A DNA stretch of 64,000 nucleotides, from positions 62,001-126,000 of the forward strand of contig NZ_JBLZPK010000014.1 in NCBI RefSeq assembly GCF_049199905.1, read 5' to 3'. The notes under the pieces were generated by a model, which worked only from the letters and a program-made list of their open reading frames with translations, was not told the origin of the DNA and searched no databases. The stretch comes from Shinella sp032095155. Its GTDB lineage: Bacteria > Pseudomonadota > Alphaproteobacteria > Rhizobiales > Rhizobiaceae. Of the stretch, positions 26,700 through 34,608 are shown one piece after another. Each line of letters begins with the position of its first letter. Positions within the stretch are counted from its first letter, which is position 1. The position numbers were made by a program, and so were the translations under genes.

Positions 26700-27021
26700 C
26701 TACTCCCCCTCTCCTAAGGAGGAAATCTTGTAGTTCGCCCAGACGGGGCGTCCTATTTCCTCTCCGGTGGCCCAGTCGGCCTCGGAATCGTTGAGCAGCG
26801 TCAGAAAACCACTGTTTGCCTCGATCTCATCCGGGCTACGGAAGCCTTGCTCGCACTCTTCACAATGTCCGTATACATCGCCGGTATCGACCTCTCGGAA
26901 GAGGAACAGCCGACCATTCCGACANNNNNNNNNNNNNNNNNNNNNNNNNATCGACCTCTCGGAAGAGGAACAGCCGACCATTCCGACAAGCAGGGCAATT
27001 CCCAACGTGATACTTTGCCAT
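26700..27021 (-). CDS. Small zinc-ribbon protein split by a false gap
   Basis: The start is the ATG at 27019-27021 (MAKYHVGNCPACRNGRLFLF). The frame breaks at the N run 26925-26949, which is flanked by an exact 39-base duplication. Removing one copy plus the N run (64 bases) leaves 258 bases, an 85-residue protein plus stop. Two CxxC pairs then lie in one chain, CPAC and CEEC (GDVYGHCEECEQGF), as in a rubredoxin-like zinc ribbon. Function is unknown; it could bind DNA or protein. Confidence 0.7.
26886..26988. repeat. 39-base direct duplication around a 25-N gap (assembly artefact)
   Basis: Bases 26886-26924 and 26950-26988 are identical and lie on either side of 25 N. Two contigs that overlap by 39 bases were joined as if they did not overlap. 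Collapsing them restores the reading frame of the zinc-ribbon gene. Confidence 0.93.
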
Positions 27022-27131
27022 GCACCTATGATGGATGGGGCCGCAGGGGATGTCCAGGCACCGACCGCCGGCGGTCGCGCCAAAGTTATTTCCTGACCGA
27101 GTTCTACTGCCACCGACGCTGCGGTTATTGT

Positions 27132-27344
27132 CTAAAGGTTCGTGATCCACACGACATTCTCGTCGTCCGTAACCAGCATTGCACGTGTCGCGAGCTCGGA
27201 ACGAAGCTCCTCAGCAAATTTCCGCTCGGCTTTCTGCGTCGCTTCGCCAACAGTCGAGCCCACAATCACTGTGGAATAGATGACTGTTCCGAGGGTGTCA
27301 TGCCGTTGGCCGGGCGTGCCGATCTTGTACGTGAAGTGGACCAT
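27132..27344 (-). CDS. Hypothetical small protein
   Basis: The 70-residue frame begins MVHFTYKIGTPGQRHDTLGT, and the ATG at 27342-27344 has AAAGGAG eight bases upstream. The middle is helical and charged (EATQKAERKFAEELRSE) and the end is a strand (ENVVWITNL). No family is recognised. It is probably one of the early genes of the remnant phage. Confidence 0.55.
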   Translation of the reverse strand: MVHFTYKIGTPGQRHDTLGTVIYSTVIVGSTVGEATQKAERKFAEELRSELATRAMLVTDDENVVWITNL

Positions 27345-27391
27345 GTTTCGCTCCTTTCGGCCGAAACATATCACCTCCGTGGAGCCCGGAT

Positions 27392-28009
27392 CTACATCGT
27401 CCTACGATAGGAAGGTTTTCCGTCGGGAGACATCCACGATCGCAAATCCGATCTTATTGATTTGCCCGTGCTTTCTCCCTCAATCTGAGCCAACAGTAAA
27501 TCCGGGTCCATCGCCAAGAACGTGTCGGACTTGGGAATATTGTCCGCAATTCCTTGAAGAGATAGGACTATCCACCTCTGAACCGTTCGTTTCACCCATG
27601 CATTATTTGTCGGGTTTCGACGGTTTCGGTTCTGGATAAAGCGCTCCCACTGCCATCCGCGGGCCTTCACCTCGGCATAAGCGAGTAGCACCTTCCGATG
27701 GTCCACGTCGCCGACGTGGGCGAGAACCCACGAGAACGACTCTTCCATGCGGCTGATCCGCTCCTTACTGCACTTCGCGTGGCGCTCTGTGCGACGGCGC
27801 TCGGCGGCCTCATACGATCGGGTGCGCTTTCCGCCCGTCTCCCTGATGTCGTCGACCTTGTTGGCGAACCACTCGGCATGTGTCTGCACGTAGTCCGGCA
27901 TTGATGATACGAACGCCTGTGGGCCCACGCGGATAGGCAAAGCGATATCCGTTTCCATCGCTTTGATCAGCCGCTCGAGCACGATGGCGGTTTCCTCGGT
28001 GATCTTCAT
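27392..28009 (-). CDS. Phage-type DNA-binding-like protein (DUF6362-like)
   Basis: The 205 residues contain FVSSMPDYVQTHAEWFANKV, a basic charged middle, and a C-terminal half (SFSWVLAHVGDVDHRKVLLA, then WQWERFIQNRNRR) that looks like a sigma-like helix-turn-helix region. The layout recalls DUF6362 proteins in rhizobial prophages, but this is from memory. Its ATG overlaps the TGA that would end the upstream frame (ATGA), so the genes are translationally coupled. Confidence 0.55.
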   Translation of the reverse strand: MKITEETAIVLERLIKAMETDIALPIRVGPQAFVSSMPDYVQTHAEWFANKVDDIRETGGKRTRSYEAAERRRTERHAKCSKERISRMEESFSWVLAHVGDVDHRKVLLAYAEVKARGWQWERFIQNRNRRNPTNNAWVKRTVQRWIVLSLQGIADNIPKSDTFLAMDPDLLLAQIEGESTGKSIRSDLRSWMSPDGKPSYRRTM

Positions 28010-28429
28010 GCGGCATTGTCCTCTTCAATGATTTCCTGCGCGAGCAGGATGCTGATGGTGGTGACGGTTTTTGCGAGCCTTCCGCTTTCGCCCACAGCGA
28101 GCCGCAGAGCGCGTTCCTTGACCTTGGCAAGAATCGGTGAGTCCGAAGGCTGCGATAACGCTCCTCTGGGGCGCTGTGGCAAAATGCGTGCCTATTACAT
28201 TCCAGACCGAGAACACGATGACGTCCTCAAAGCAGGTCTGGTTGCTGGCCTGAATGCAACGGATGGTGAGGCCGCACCTCTCCGCGTCCTTGTTGATGAG
28301 GCGCCGGACGTATCTGCCGCCATAAACGATATTGGCGGGTCGCGGCGTGCGACTTTCATGATAGGGGCGCACCCGGACGCCGTAGCCTTCCAGGAACTTG
28401 CGCAGGTTGAGGCCGCGCTGTCTGATCAA
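28006..28429 (-). pseudogene. Phage-type gene with a probable frameshift
   Basis: The first frame starts at a TTG (28427-28429) that overlaps the TGA of the upstream gene, and reads coherently through RKFLEGYGVRVRPYHESRTP and DVIVFSVWNVIGTHFATAP. From about 28150 that frame turns into an arginine-, histidine- and alanine-rich tail. Another frame reads SDSPILAKVKERALRLAVGE and ends at a TGA (28006-28008) overlapping the next ATG. The neat coupling of the second frame suggests one gene with a single-base change. The function is unknown. Confidence 0.45.
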
Positions 28430-28866
28430 GGCTCACCCCGCGCCTTGGCAGCGAGGTATTCGGCCGGGTCGATCCGTTTAACCTCCGACGCTGCGCCGAA
28501 CGTCCCGAGCTTCTGGTCTCGATAAGCCCGTTGCGCCGCAGGGTCGAACTTCGCCGCAGCAACGGCACGAACCCATCCGGCGGCTTTGGAGTCGTTGACC
28601 CTCATTCTGTGATCCGCTCGTTCCTGCTGCTGCTTTTCCTTGCGGCGGGCCTTCTTTGACTTCGGTTTTGCCTTTGGATCGGGCTTACCCCAAAGCACCT
28701 TCTTGTTGCTCCGGTGCTTGGGAATAGCCGCCTCGTTGTCAAGACGATCAAGGGCCTTCCATGCCGCCGCGTTGGTCTCAAATGGACCTTGAACGAGCTT
28801 TCCAGCCTGATCGGTGATTTCGTACTGGTCGTCGTCATTACGGGTGACGTTGAGAATACTGGTCAT
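28426..28866 (-). CDS. Hypothetical phage protein, basic
   Basis: The 146-residue protein starts at the ATG at 28864-28866 (MTSILNVTRNDDDQYEITDQ) with GGAGG eight bases upstream. The N-terminal 50 residues look like a small beta domain. A very basic stretch follows (KPDPKAKPKSKKARRKEKQQ), then a helical tail. Nucleic acid binding is likely from charge alone. It belongs to the minus-strand early transcript of the remnant. Confidence 0.55.
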   Translation of the reverse strand: MTSILNVTRNDDDQYEITDQAGKLVQGPFETNAAAWKALDRLDNEAAIPKHRSNKKVLWGKPDPKAKPKSKKARRKEKQQQERADHRMRVNDSKAAGWVRAVAAAKFDPAAQRAYRDQKLGTFGAASEVKRIDPAEYLAAKARGEP

Positions 28867-28925
28867 AGCGTCACCCTCCGCCACCAGAGGCGAGCCTTGA
28901 GCTTGATGAGGTCGAGGAGGATCAT
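28863..28925 (-). CDS. Possible 20-codon leader peptide
   Basis: A very short frame (MILLDLIKLKARLWWRRVTL) has a strong AGGAGG seven to eight bases before its ATG, and its stop overlaps the next ATG (ATGA). It may serve to couple translation rather than make a functional peptide. Confidence 0.3.
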   Translation of the reverse strand: MILLDLIKLKARLWWRRVTL

Positions 28926-28967
28926 GACCGAACCTCCTTCTGCCGACGCTCCAGATCGAGCAACCTT

Positions 28968-29069
28968 TCAGACGGCTAGGGAACGCATGTTGCGTGCGGC
29001 CTCTTCAGTGAGCCAGCGTTTAATCTCTACGGGAATATTCAACTTGAACTGAGCACTAGCGTTCAACAC
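28968..29069 (-). CDS. Possible short ribbon-helix-helix peptide
   Basis: This 33-codon frame opens with GTG (29067-29069), six bases after AAGGAG. It reads NASAQFKLNIPVEIKRWLTE then EAARNMRSLAV. The pattern F-x-L-x-I-P-x-E-I-K with a following helix and N-x-R-S-L resembles the first half of an Arc-type ribbon-helix-helix domain. It is the first frame of the minus-strand transcript, next to operator-like repeats. It may be a complete tiny Arc-like protein or a fragment. Confidence 0.4.
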   Translation of the reverse strand: MLNASAQFKLNIPVEIKRWLTEEAARNMRSLAV

Positions 29070-29080
29070 AACGATCTCCT

Positions 29081-29157
29081 TTCACCAATTTAGTGATACA
29101 TATCATTCACCAATTTGATGCACAACCGGACCTATTGGTTTTTTCACCAATTTGATG
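29081..29157. promoter_or_regulatory. Three direct operator-like repeats in the divergent immunity region
   Basis: The element TTCACCAATTTGATG occurs at 29106-29120 and 29143-29157, with a close variant at 29081-29095 (TTCACCAATTTAGTG). The copies lie between the minus-strand early genes and the plus-strand Arc-like repressor gene that starts at 29169. Spacing and location fit operators for that repressor, which would control both directions. Confidence 0.65.
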
Positions 29158-29168
29158 TTTAAGGGGCC

Positions 29169-29594
29169 ATGGCCAAACAAGACGACTTTGCCCGTTACAC
29201 AATCCGAATCCCTGCCGACCTCTACTCAGCCATCGAGAAGACGGCGGAGGAACAAAACCGCTCTCTTAACTCTGAAATAACGGCGAGGCTCAATCTCTCA
29301 TTTGGTTATTATGAAGCAATCAAAAAGATTGAATTTCTCCAGAATGAAAACAACAAATTAAATAGAGAGATAGAATTGATGGAGGGCGACCTAAGACAGG
29401 TTGCCGAAGACCGAAAAAATGCAGAGATTAAAAATATTAACCAGTCGATTTATGTAGGAAATTTCCGCATTCTTTTGAAAACAATTTGCAATCATATCCT
29501 CAGTTTTGGCGAATCCGTACCTGAGGATTTGCGAACCTTTGCAAAAGACACTCTCAGTGAGATAAAATCTGAAGAAACCGCTCAACCAAAGTAG
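29169..29594 (+). CDS. Arc-family ribbon-helix-helix repressor with coiled coil
   Basis: The 141 residues begin with an Arc-type domain: YTIRIPADLYSAIEKTAEEQ, then NRSLNSEITARL, giving a strand and two helices. A coiled coil (residues about 50-90, NENNKLNREIELMEGDLRQV) and a C-terminal helical part follow. Such phage repressors bind direct repeats as dimers of dimers, which fits the repeats at 29081-29157 just upstream. The gene is clearly more AT-rich than its surroundings, supporting transfer. Confidence 0.75.
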   Translation: MAKQDDFARYTIRIPADLYSAIEKTAEEQNRSLNSEITARLNLSFGYYEAIKKIEFLQNENNKLNREIELMEGDLRQVAEDRKNAEIKNINQSIYVGNFRILLKTICNHILSFGESVPEDLRTFAKDTLSEIKSEETAQPK

Positions 29595-29610
29595 CAAGCG
29601 GAAAACGTTA

Positions 29611-30093
29611 TTGAGTGAACCCGTTCAAGTCTATATAGAGCGCGTGAAAGCAGCACTCGGCATCACCACAGATGATGAGCTTTCGGCAAAACTCGGCAAA
29701 TCGAAGCAAGCGATAGCGAACTGGCGGAAAAGGGAAAAGGTCCCTGTTGAAGCCGAGATCGAGCTCGCCAATATGCTTGGACCCAATTTCGCGCACGACG
29801 ATTTAACGAGAGAGTTTGTTTTCTCCCGCGAGAATCGAATTGTTTATGCAGCGACCATGTATTGCTTCTCTCATTTTGAACAGTCTTTAGAGCGTGAGCT
29901 TACTCTTGAAGAGAGATTGAGCCTGGGTAGAGAGTTCCAAGAGGTGGAAAGCCTTATTCGAAAATATGTGAGACTTGAGAGAGACGAGCACCCGGATAAG
30001 ATCATACTGAATGTAATGATGGACTGGTTTAGGAGGGGAATCCTTCCAGAAGTCTCTTCGATACTTTCGAAAGCCATAAAAACAAAAAATTAG
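29611..30093 (+). CDS. CI-like helix-turn-helix transcriptional regulator
   Basis: The 160-residue protein starts at TTG (29611-29613). The N-terminal 60 residues form a phage CI-type HTH: TTDDELSAKLGKSKQAIANW, then RKREKVPVEAEIELANML. The rest is helical and lacks a recognisable LexA-like peptidase domain. It lies 16 bases after the Arc-like gene, AT-rich like it, and probably forms an immunity pair. Confidence 0.7.
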   Translation: MSEPVQVYIERVKAALGITTDDELSAKLGKSKQAIANWRKREKVPVEAEIELANMLGPNFAHDDLTREFVFSRENRIVYAATMYCFSHFEQSLERELTLEERLSLGREFQEVESLIRKYVRLERDEHPDKIILNVMMDWFRRGILPEVSSILSKAIKTKN

Positions 30094-30153
30094 GTCGAAA
30101 ACATTTCCAAAGGAATTGTCGCTGCTCTGATCGATCAAACATGGAGCCCCCCT

Positions 30154-30420
30154 ATGGAATACATCTACAAGGCGACGGTCACGCCGGACCCGGATGGCGG
30201 GTTTCTCATTACCTTCGATGATGTTCCCGAAGCCATCACCGCTGGAGCTGACCGCGCCGAGGCGCTGGCTAATGCGCGCGAGGCGCTTGGCCTCGCGCTG
30301 CTTGGTATCTTGGAGGATGGCTGTAACCTGCCGGCCGCCAGCGCCAACGACGGTGAGCCTATCGCGGTGGCCCCTTGCGTGGCGGCTGAGATAACCAGCG
30401 CGTTGAAGGGAAAAGGTTAA
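30154..30420 (+). CDS. HicB-like antitoxin domain, orphan and short
   Basis: The 88 residues match the HicB fold: YKATVTPDPDGGFLITFDDV, then PEAITAGADRAEALANAREA and a short tail. Most relatives of this type go on for 30-50 residues with a DNA-binding helix-turn-helix; here the frame stops at EITSALKGKG. No HicA toxin gene lies on either side. It is probably a decayed remainder. Confidence 0.65.
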   Translation: MEYIYKATVTPDPDGGFLITFDDVPEAITAGADRAEALANAREALGLALLGILEDGCNLPAASANDGEPIAVAPCVAAEITSALKGKG

Positions 30421-30432
30421 ACCGAAAACCTT

Positions 30433-30582
30433 TTAGAGCGGCATAGACATCTGGCCGGCTTTGAACTGATCGAAGGGCTCGCCGACACGATCCGGCCAAT
30501 GTTTCAACCATGCGCTTTTGATCCCGCTTTCCGTCGCCTCGACATGGCCTAGACGGCCGCCATTCGGATTGTCCAAAGTCAC
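30433..30582 (-). CDS. Short hypothetical frame, possible gene remnant
   Basis: This 49-codon minus-strand frame opens at GTG and reads TLDNPNGGRLGHVEATESGI to the end FDQFKAGQMSMPL. The composition looks protein-like, but no ribosome site is visible and an in-frame stop lies shortly upstream. It may be the end of a larger gene lost at the right edge of the prophage block. I do not recognise it. Confidence 0.3.
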   Translation of the reverse strand: MTLDNPNGGRLGHVEATESGIKSAWLKHWPDRVGEPFDQFKAGQMSMPL

Positions 30583-30688
30583 CCGGCCGCCGAGACAAAA
30601 TTAACGATTCCGAGTTAGCGCGCTTTGGGGGAGTGCAGCGCGAAATGCTGGTTTTCCCTCAAGGCGTCTCGCGAAAAAACAACCAATG

Positions 30689-31789
30689 TTACCCAAGCTT
30701 ACCTCTCAAGACTGAAAGGCCTGACTTGCGGTCAAATACGTGAATGCCTCCTTCAACAACCACAAAAGCCATTGTCGTCCCCCGTTTCGGCTGGCTGGCC
30801 GCTGGGACAAGGGCGCCGATTTCCTTGTCGTCAACACGGAAGGAAACTAGGGCATTGTCACCATGGAATTCGATGAGATCCGCCACGCCGCAGAGCGTAT
30901 TTTCCCGAACCTCCTGGTTCGGGGCCGCCGTTAGCGATGACGGTCGCACACCGAGCGTCAAAGCTTGCCCTTCCTGGATGTCGAATCGCTCGCGACCAAC
31001 CCTGAAGCGCTGGCCACGCCCTTCAAGCAGCCACATCTGGCCATCGGCACGCGCGGTGACCTCCAAGAAATTCATGTTCGGCGTGCCGATAAAGCTGGCA
31101 ACGAAGAGCGTGCGCGGACGCTCATAGATTTCTGCAGGTGTACCAACCTGCTCGATAGCGCCGCCCTTCATCAGTACGATTCGGTCCGCCAGCGTCATTG
31201 CTTCGAGCTGGTCATGCGTGACGTAGATCGTCGTGGTCTTGAGGGTCTGATGCAGCCGAGCGATCTCGACGCGCATATGATTGCGCAGCTTGGCGTCGAG
31301 GTTGGATAGCGGCTCGTCGAAGAGGAAGACGCGGGGAGTCTTGATCATGGCGCGGGCAATCGCCACCCGCTGCTGCTGGCCACCCGAAAGCTCGGTTGGC
31401 TTGCGGGCAAGATATGGTTCCAGCCCCAACGTCGCCGCGACTGTCTTTATACGGCGATCGATCTCGGACACCTCGACCTTCATGCGCCTCAGGCCGAAGG
31501 CGATGTTGTCGTAGATCGTCATGTGGGGATAGAGGGCATAGTTCTGGAAAACCATCGCCACACCGCGGTCCCGTGGCTCAAGGTCGTTGACGGTGCGGCC
31601 GGCGATGGAGATCGCACCACCCGATATTTCCTCCAGCCCGGCGATCATACGCAGGAGCGTCGATTTCCCGCAGCCCGACGGACCGAGGAAGACGACGAAT
31701 TCGTGGTCCTCGATTTCGAGATTGAAATCCTTGATGACATTGACGGCGCCGTAGGCCTTGTCGACATGGGAGCAGACGATGTTTGCCAT
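30689..31789 (-). CDS. Carbohydrate ABC transporter ATP-binding protein (UgpC/MalK type)
   Basis: The 366-residue ATPase has Walker A GPSGCGKST, the signature LSGGQQQRVAIARAM, Walker B VFLFDEPLSNLDAKL and the H-loop YVTHDQLEAMTLADR. A C-terminal OB-type regulatory domain follows, as in MalK/UgpC. It energises import by the two permeases encoded upstream. The start ATG is at 31787-31789 (MANIVCSHVDKAYG); the preceding TTG two codons earlier is less likely. It is the last gene of the locus and overlaps the dehydrogenase stop region closely. Confidence 0.93.
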   Translation of the reverse strand: MANIVCSHVDKAYGAVNVIKDFNLEIEDHEFVVFLGPSGCGKSTLLRMIAGLEEISGGAISIAGRTVNDLEPRDRGVAMVFQNYALYPHMTIYDNIAFGLRRMKVEVSEIDRRIKTVAATLGLEPYLARKPTELSGGQQQRVAIARAMIKTPRVFLFDEPLSNLDAKLRNHMRVEIARLHQTLKTTTIYVTHDQLEAMTLADRIVLMKGGAIEQVGTPAEIYERPRTLFVASFIGTPNMNFLEVTARADGQMWLLEGRGQRFRVGRERFDIQEGQALTLGVRPSSLTAAPNQEVRENTLCGVADLIEFHGDNALVSFRVDDKEIGALVPAASQPKRGTTMAFVVVEGGIHVFDRKSGLSVLRGKLG

Positions 31790-31791
31790 GC

Positions 31792-32835
31792 TCAATTCTC
31801 CCCCTGCACGCGGATTTGCAGTTTCACATCGGTCGGCCTTGCTTCGGCGGCCCGTTCAAAGGCGGCAATGCTTTCGCCAAAGTCATAGGTGCCGGTAATC
31901 AAAGGCTTCAGATCGACCTTGCCTGAGGCGATAAGCTCCAGGGCGCGGTCGAAGACATTGGCATAGCGGAACACCGTCTCGACTCGGACCTCCTTCGAAA
32001 TCGCACCGGGCACGTCAAAGCGCACCGTGTCCACCGGCAGGCCGACCAGAACGACGGCACCGCCGGGCCGCACGAGATCGAAGAGGCCGTCGAAGGCTTT
32101 CGCGCTGCCGCTCGCTTCGAAGACCACATCTGCCCCCCAACCCGCCGTTGCCGTAGACACGGCGGCAGCAAATATCGTCTCGGTCAGGTTCACAGGCTCG
32201 ATGCCCGGATAGGCAGCAGCAATTGCCAGCTTCTCGGCGGAAAAATCTGAGATGAGGACTCGGCTGCAGCCGCCAGCCAGGGCGGCAAGTGCTACCATGA
32301 TGCCGATCGGGCCGGCGCCGATGACCGCGGCGACATCACCCGGCACGATGCGAGCGCGGGCGGCGGCCTGCATGCCGATGGCGAAGGGCTCCACCATTGC
32401 CCCTTCCGCGAAGGACACGGTGTCCGGCAGGCGATAGGTGAACGCCGCGGGGTGCACCGCATAGGGAGCAAGAATGCCATGTACCGGCGGCGTCGCCCAG
32501 AAGCGCACGGTCGGGTCGACATTGTAGAGGCCGAGTTTCGAGGCGCGAGAGGAGAGATTGGGAATGCCCGGCTCCATGCACACCCGATCACCGACTGAAA
32601 GCGAGCGGACATTTTCGCCGATCTCGACAACAATGCCGGCCGCCTCGTGGCCGAGCACCATGGGAGCCCGCACCACATAGGCACCGATGGCACCGTGGGT
32701 ATAGTAGTGCACGTCGCTGCCGCAAACGCCCACCGTGTGAATGGCGATCTTCACATCGTCAGCCCCGACGGAAAGCGGGAGATTGATGTCACGAAGGGCA
32801 AGCACGCCCTTTTCCTCGAGAACCAAGGCTTGCAT
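31792..32835 (-). CDS. Zinc-dependent polyol dehydrogenase, xylitol/sorbitol dehydrogenase-like
   Basis: The 347-residue medium-chain dehydrogenase has CGSDVHYYTHGAIG and GHEAAG (catalytic zinc site) and the NAD-binding AAVIGAGPIGIMVALAALAG. The structural zinc cysteines are replaced: MEPGIPNLSSRASKLGLYNV lacks all four. This pattern is known in xylitol dehydrogenases and some sorbitol dehydrogenases. It would oxidise the polyol brought in by the adjacent ABC transporter to a ketose. The start ATG at 32833-32835 (MQALVLEEKGV) has AGGA upstream. Confidence 0.85.
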   Translation of the reverse strand: MQALVLEEKGVLALRDINLPLSVGADDVKIAIHTVGVCGSDVHYYTHGAIGAYVVRAPMVLGHEAAGIVVEIGENVRSLSVGDRVCMEPGIPNLSSRASKLGLYNVDPTVRFWATPPVHGILAPYAVHPAAFTYRLPDTVSFAEGAMVEPFAIGMQAAARARIVPGDVAAVIGAGPIGIMVALAALAGGCSRVLISDFSAEKLAIAAAYPGIEPVNLTETIFAAAVSTATAGWGADVVFEASGSAKAFDGLFDLVRPGGAVVLVGLPVDTVRFDVPGAISKEVRVETVFRYANVFDRALELIASGKVDLKPLITGTYDFGESIAAFERAAEARPTDVKLQIRVQGEN

Positions 32836-32852
32836 GGGAAAATGTCCTGTCT

Positions 32853-33665
32853 TCAATTGCTCTTGCGCCGGAACGCATTGTTGAGAAGGCCGCTCAGGAT
32901 GCCGATGAGCAGAAGCGGCGGAATGGAAAGCAGCACCACGGACGCGTTGAGGATGCCCCAGGGCACGTCACGCCCGAGTTGGGTGAGTTCCGAAGCGACG
33001 ATCGGCAGCGTCTTGGCATCCGAGGTTGTCAGCATCAGCGCGATCAGGAACTCGTTCCAGACCAGCACGAAGGCAAAGGCGACGGCGCCGATGAGCGACC
33101 GCGAGGCGATCGGCAGCGCAACACGCAGGAACACCGCATAAGGGCCATAGCCGTCGACGCGCGCGGCCTCCTCCACCTCCTTGGGCACACGGGCGAAAGC
33201 CGGCACGCCGAGCCAGATGACGGTCGCGAGCGTCAACAAAGTATAGGTGGCGATCAACGAGGTCAGCGTGTCGTAGAAGCCGAGATCGAGCCAGATCACC
33301 ATCAGCGGGATGGCAACCGCCACCGGCGGCAGGAAACGCAACGACAGCACAAAGAACTGGATGTCGGCGGACCAACGGTTCGGATAGCGTGCGATGGCAT
33401 AGGCCGCCGGCAGGCCTAGAATCGCACCGATCACCACCGAACCGCCGGCCGCGAGGACCGAATTGACAAGTCCGGCGGCAACGCTTTCGCGGCCAAGCAC
33501 ATAGGCGAAATTGTCGAGCGTTGGCGCGAAGACGAAGAGCGGCGTGGGGGTGACAATATCCACCCGGTTCTTGAACGCGTTGATCGCCGTCCAGACCATT
33601 GGGAAGACTGCGGAAAAGGCCGCGAGATAGAGAGCCGATTTGCCGAGGATGCGGGAGACAGTCAT
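32853..33665 (-). CDS. Carbohydrate ABC transporter permease (MalG type)
   Basis: The 270-residue protein has six membrane helices and the EAA loop EVEEAARVDGYGPYAVFLRV that docks on the ATPase. It pairs with the MalF-type permease upstream; the start ATG overlaps that gene's stop by four bases (ATGA). Locus context suggests a polyol as substrate. Confidence 0.92.
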   Translation of the reverse strand: MTVSRILGKSALYLAAFSAVFPMVWTAINAFKNRVDIVTPTPLFVFAPTLDNFAYVLGRESVAAGLVNSVLAAGGSVVIGAILGLPAAYAIARYPNRWSADIQFFVLSLRFLPPVAVAIPLMVIWLDLGFYDTLTSLIATYTLLTLATVIWLGVPAFARVPKEVEEAARVDGYGPYAVFLRVALPIASRSLIGAVAFAFVLVWNEFLIALMLTTSDAKTLPIVASELTQLGRDVPWGILNASVVLLSIPPLLLIGILSGLLNNAFRRKSN

Positions 33666-34525
33666 GGTTTCACCCTCTTCCAGATCACCGTGAAGATGAC
33701 AGTGGTCGCCAGCATCATGAGCACCGCCATGCTGGAGGCGTAGGAAATGCGGCCGGACTCGATGAAACCTTGCGAGAAGGCGTACATATCAAGCGTTTCC
33801 GTCGCGATGCCGGGACCACCACGTGTCATGACGTAGATGAGGTCGAAGGCCCGCAGTGACTCGATCATCTTGATGAAGATGAGCGAGATCAGCGGCGCCT
33901 TCAGCATGGGAACCGCGATATAGGCATAGACCTGCCACGGGCGCGCATGATCCAGCCGTGCGGCCTCGAAAGGCTGGGGCGGCAGGGTTTCGAGCAGTTT
34001 CAGCACGATAACCGCGAAGAACAGGCCCCATTGCCAGACATCGACAAGCGCGACTGTCATCAGCGCGGTGGTGGGGCTCGACAGGACGTCGAGCGGCTGG
34101 CCGGTAAGCATCTTGTAGGGATAGGTGATGATGCCATAGAGCGGGTGGAAGGCAAACTTCCAGACGAAGGCGGCCGACACGCGCGGCAGAATGACCGGCA
34201 TCAGGAAGATCAGCGTCAGCACCGCCCGCTGGCGCATCGAGGCGAACTCGAAGAGCAGGATGCCAAGCACGACGGCGATGAACAGCGTCAACGTCACCGT
34301 GACAACTTCCCAGGTCAGCGATACGCCGACCGCATTGATGAAGCGGCGGTCGGAGAAGAGGTCGATGTAATTGGAAAGGCCGACGAAGCTGCCATCGGGA
34401 CGGCTGAGATCTCGGTTGCGGAAGGAAATGTAGATGGCATAGGCCGTCGGCACGAAGGCCAGGACCGCGAGAATGGCAAGCGGCGGCGCCAGGAAGACGG
34501 CAGGCAGGCTAGTTCTTGATTTCAT
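33662..34525 (-). CDS. Carbohydrate ABC transporter permease (MalF type)
   Basis: The 287-residue, six-helix permease has the EAA-like loop LPPQPFEAARLDHARPWQVY, where the usual Gly is present later (VPMLKAPLISLIFIK). A four-base overlap links it to the MalG-type gene. An N gap (34545-34596) separates its start from the binding-protein gene, so the leader is not fully known. Confidence 0.92.
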   Translation of the reverse strand: MKSRTSLPAVFLAPPLAILAVLAFVPTAYAIYISFRNRDLSRPDGSFVGLSNYIDLFSDRRFINAVGVSLTWEVVTVTLTLFIAVVLGILLFEFASMRQRAVLTLIFLMPVILPRVSAAFVWKFAFHPLYGIITYPYKMLTGQPLDVLSSPTTALMTVALVDVWQWGLFFAVIVLKLLETLPPQPFEAARLDHARPWQVYAYIAVPMLKAPLISLIFIKMIESLRAFDLIYVMTRGGPGIATETLDMYAFSQGFIESGRISYASSMAVLMMLATTVIFTVIWKRVKP

Positions 34526-34544
34526 GATTCTTTCCTCGGGATCG

Positions 34545-34596
34545 NNNNNNNNNNNNNNNNNNNNNNNNNNNNNNNNNNNNNNNNNNNNNNNNNNNN
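34545..34596. other. assembly gap (52 N)
   Basis: Fifty-two unknown bases lie between the MalF-type permease gene and the binding-protein gene. No coding sequence seems to be lost, since both neighbouring frames are complete. Confidence 0.95.
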
Positions 34597-34608
34597 CGGC
34601 TCAAAGGC

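Noticed and set aside
26700..27113. A 137-residue protein with a membrane-like start (SITLGIALLVGMVG)
   Set aside because: It joins two frames through the false gap. After removing the 39-base duplicate and N run, the real start is MAKYHVGNCPAC at 27021.
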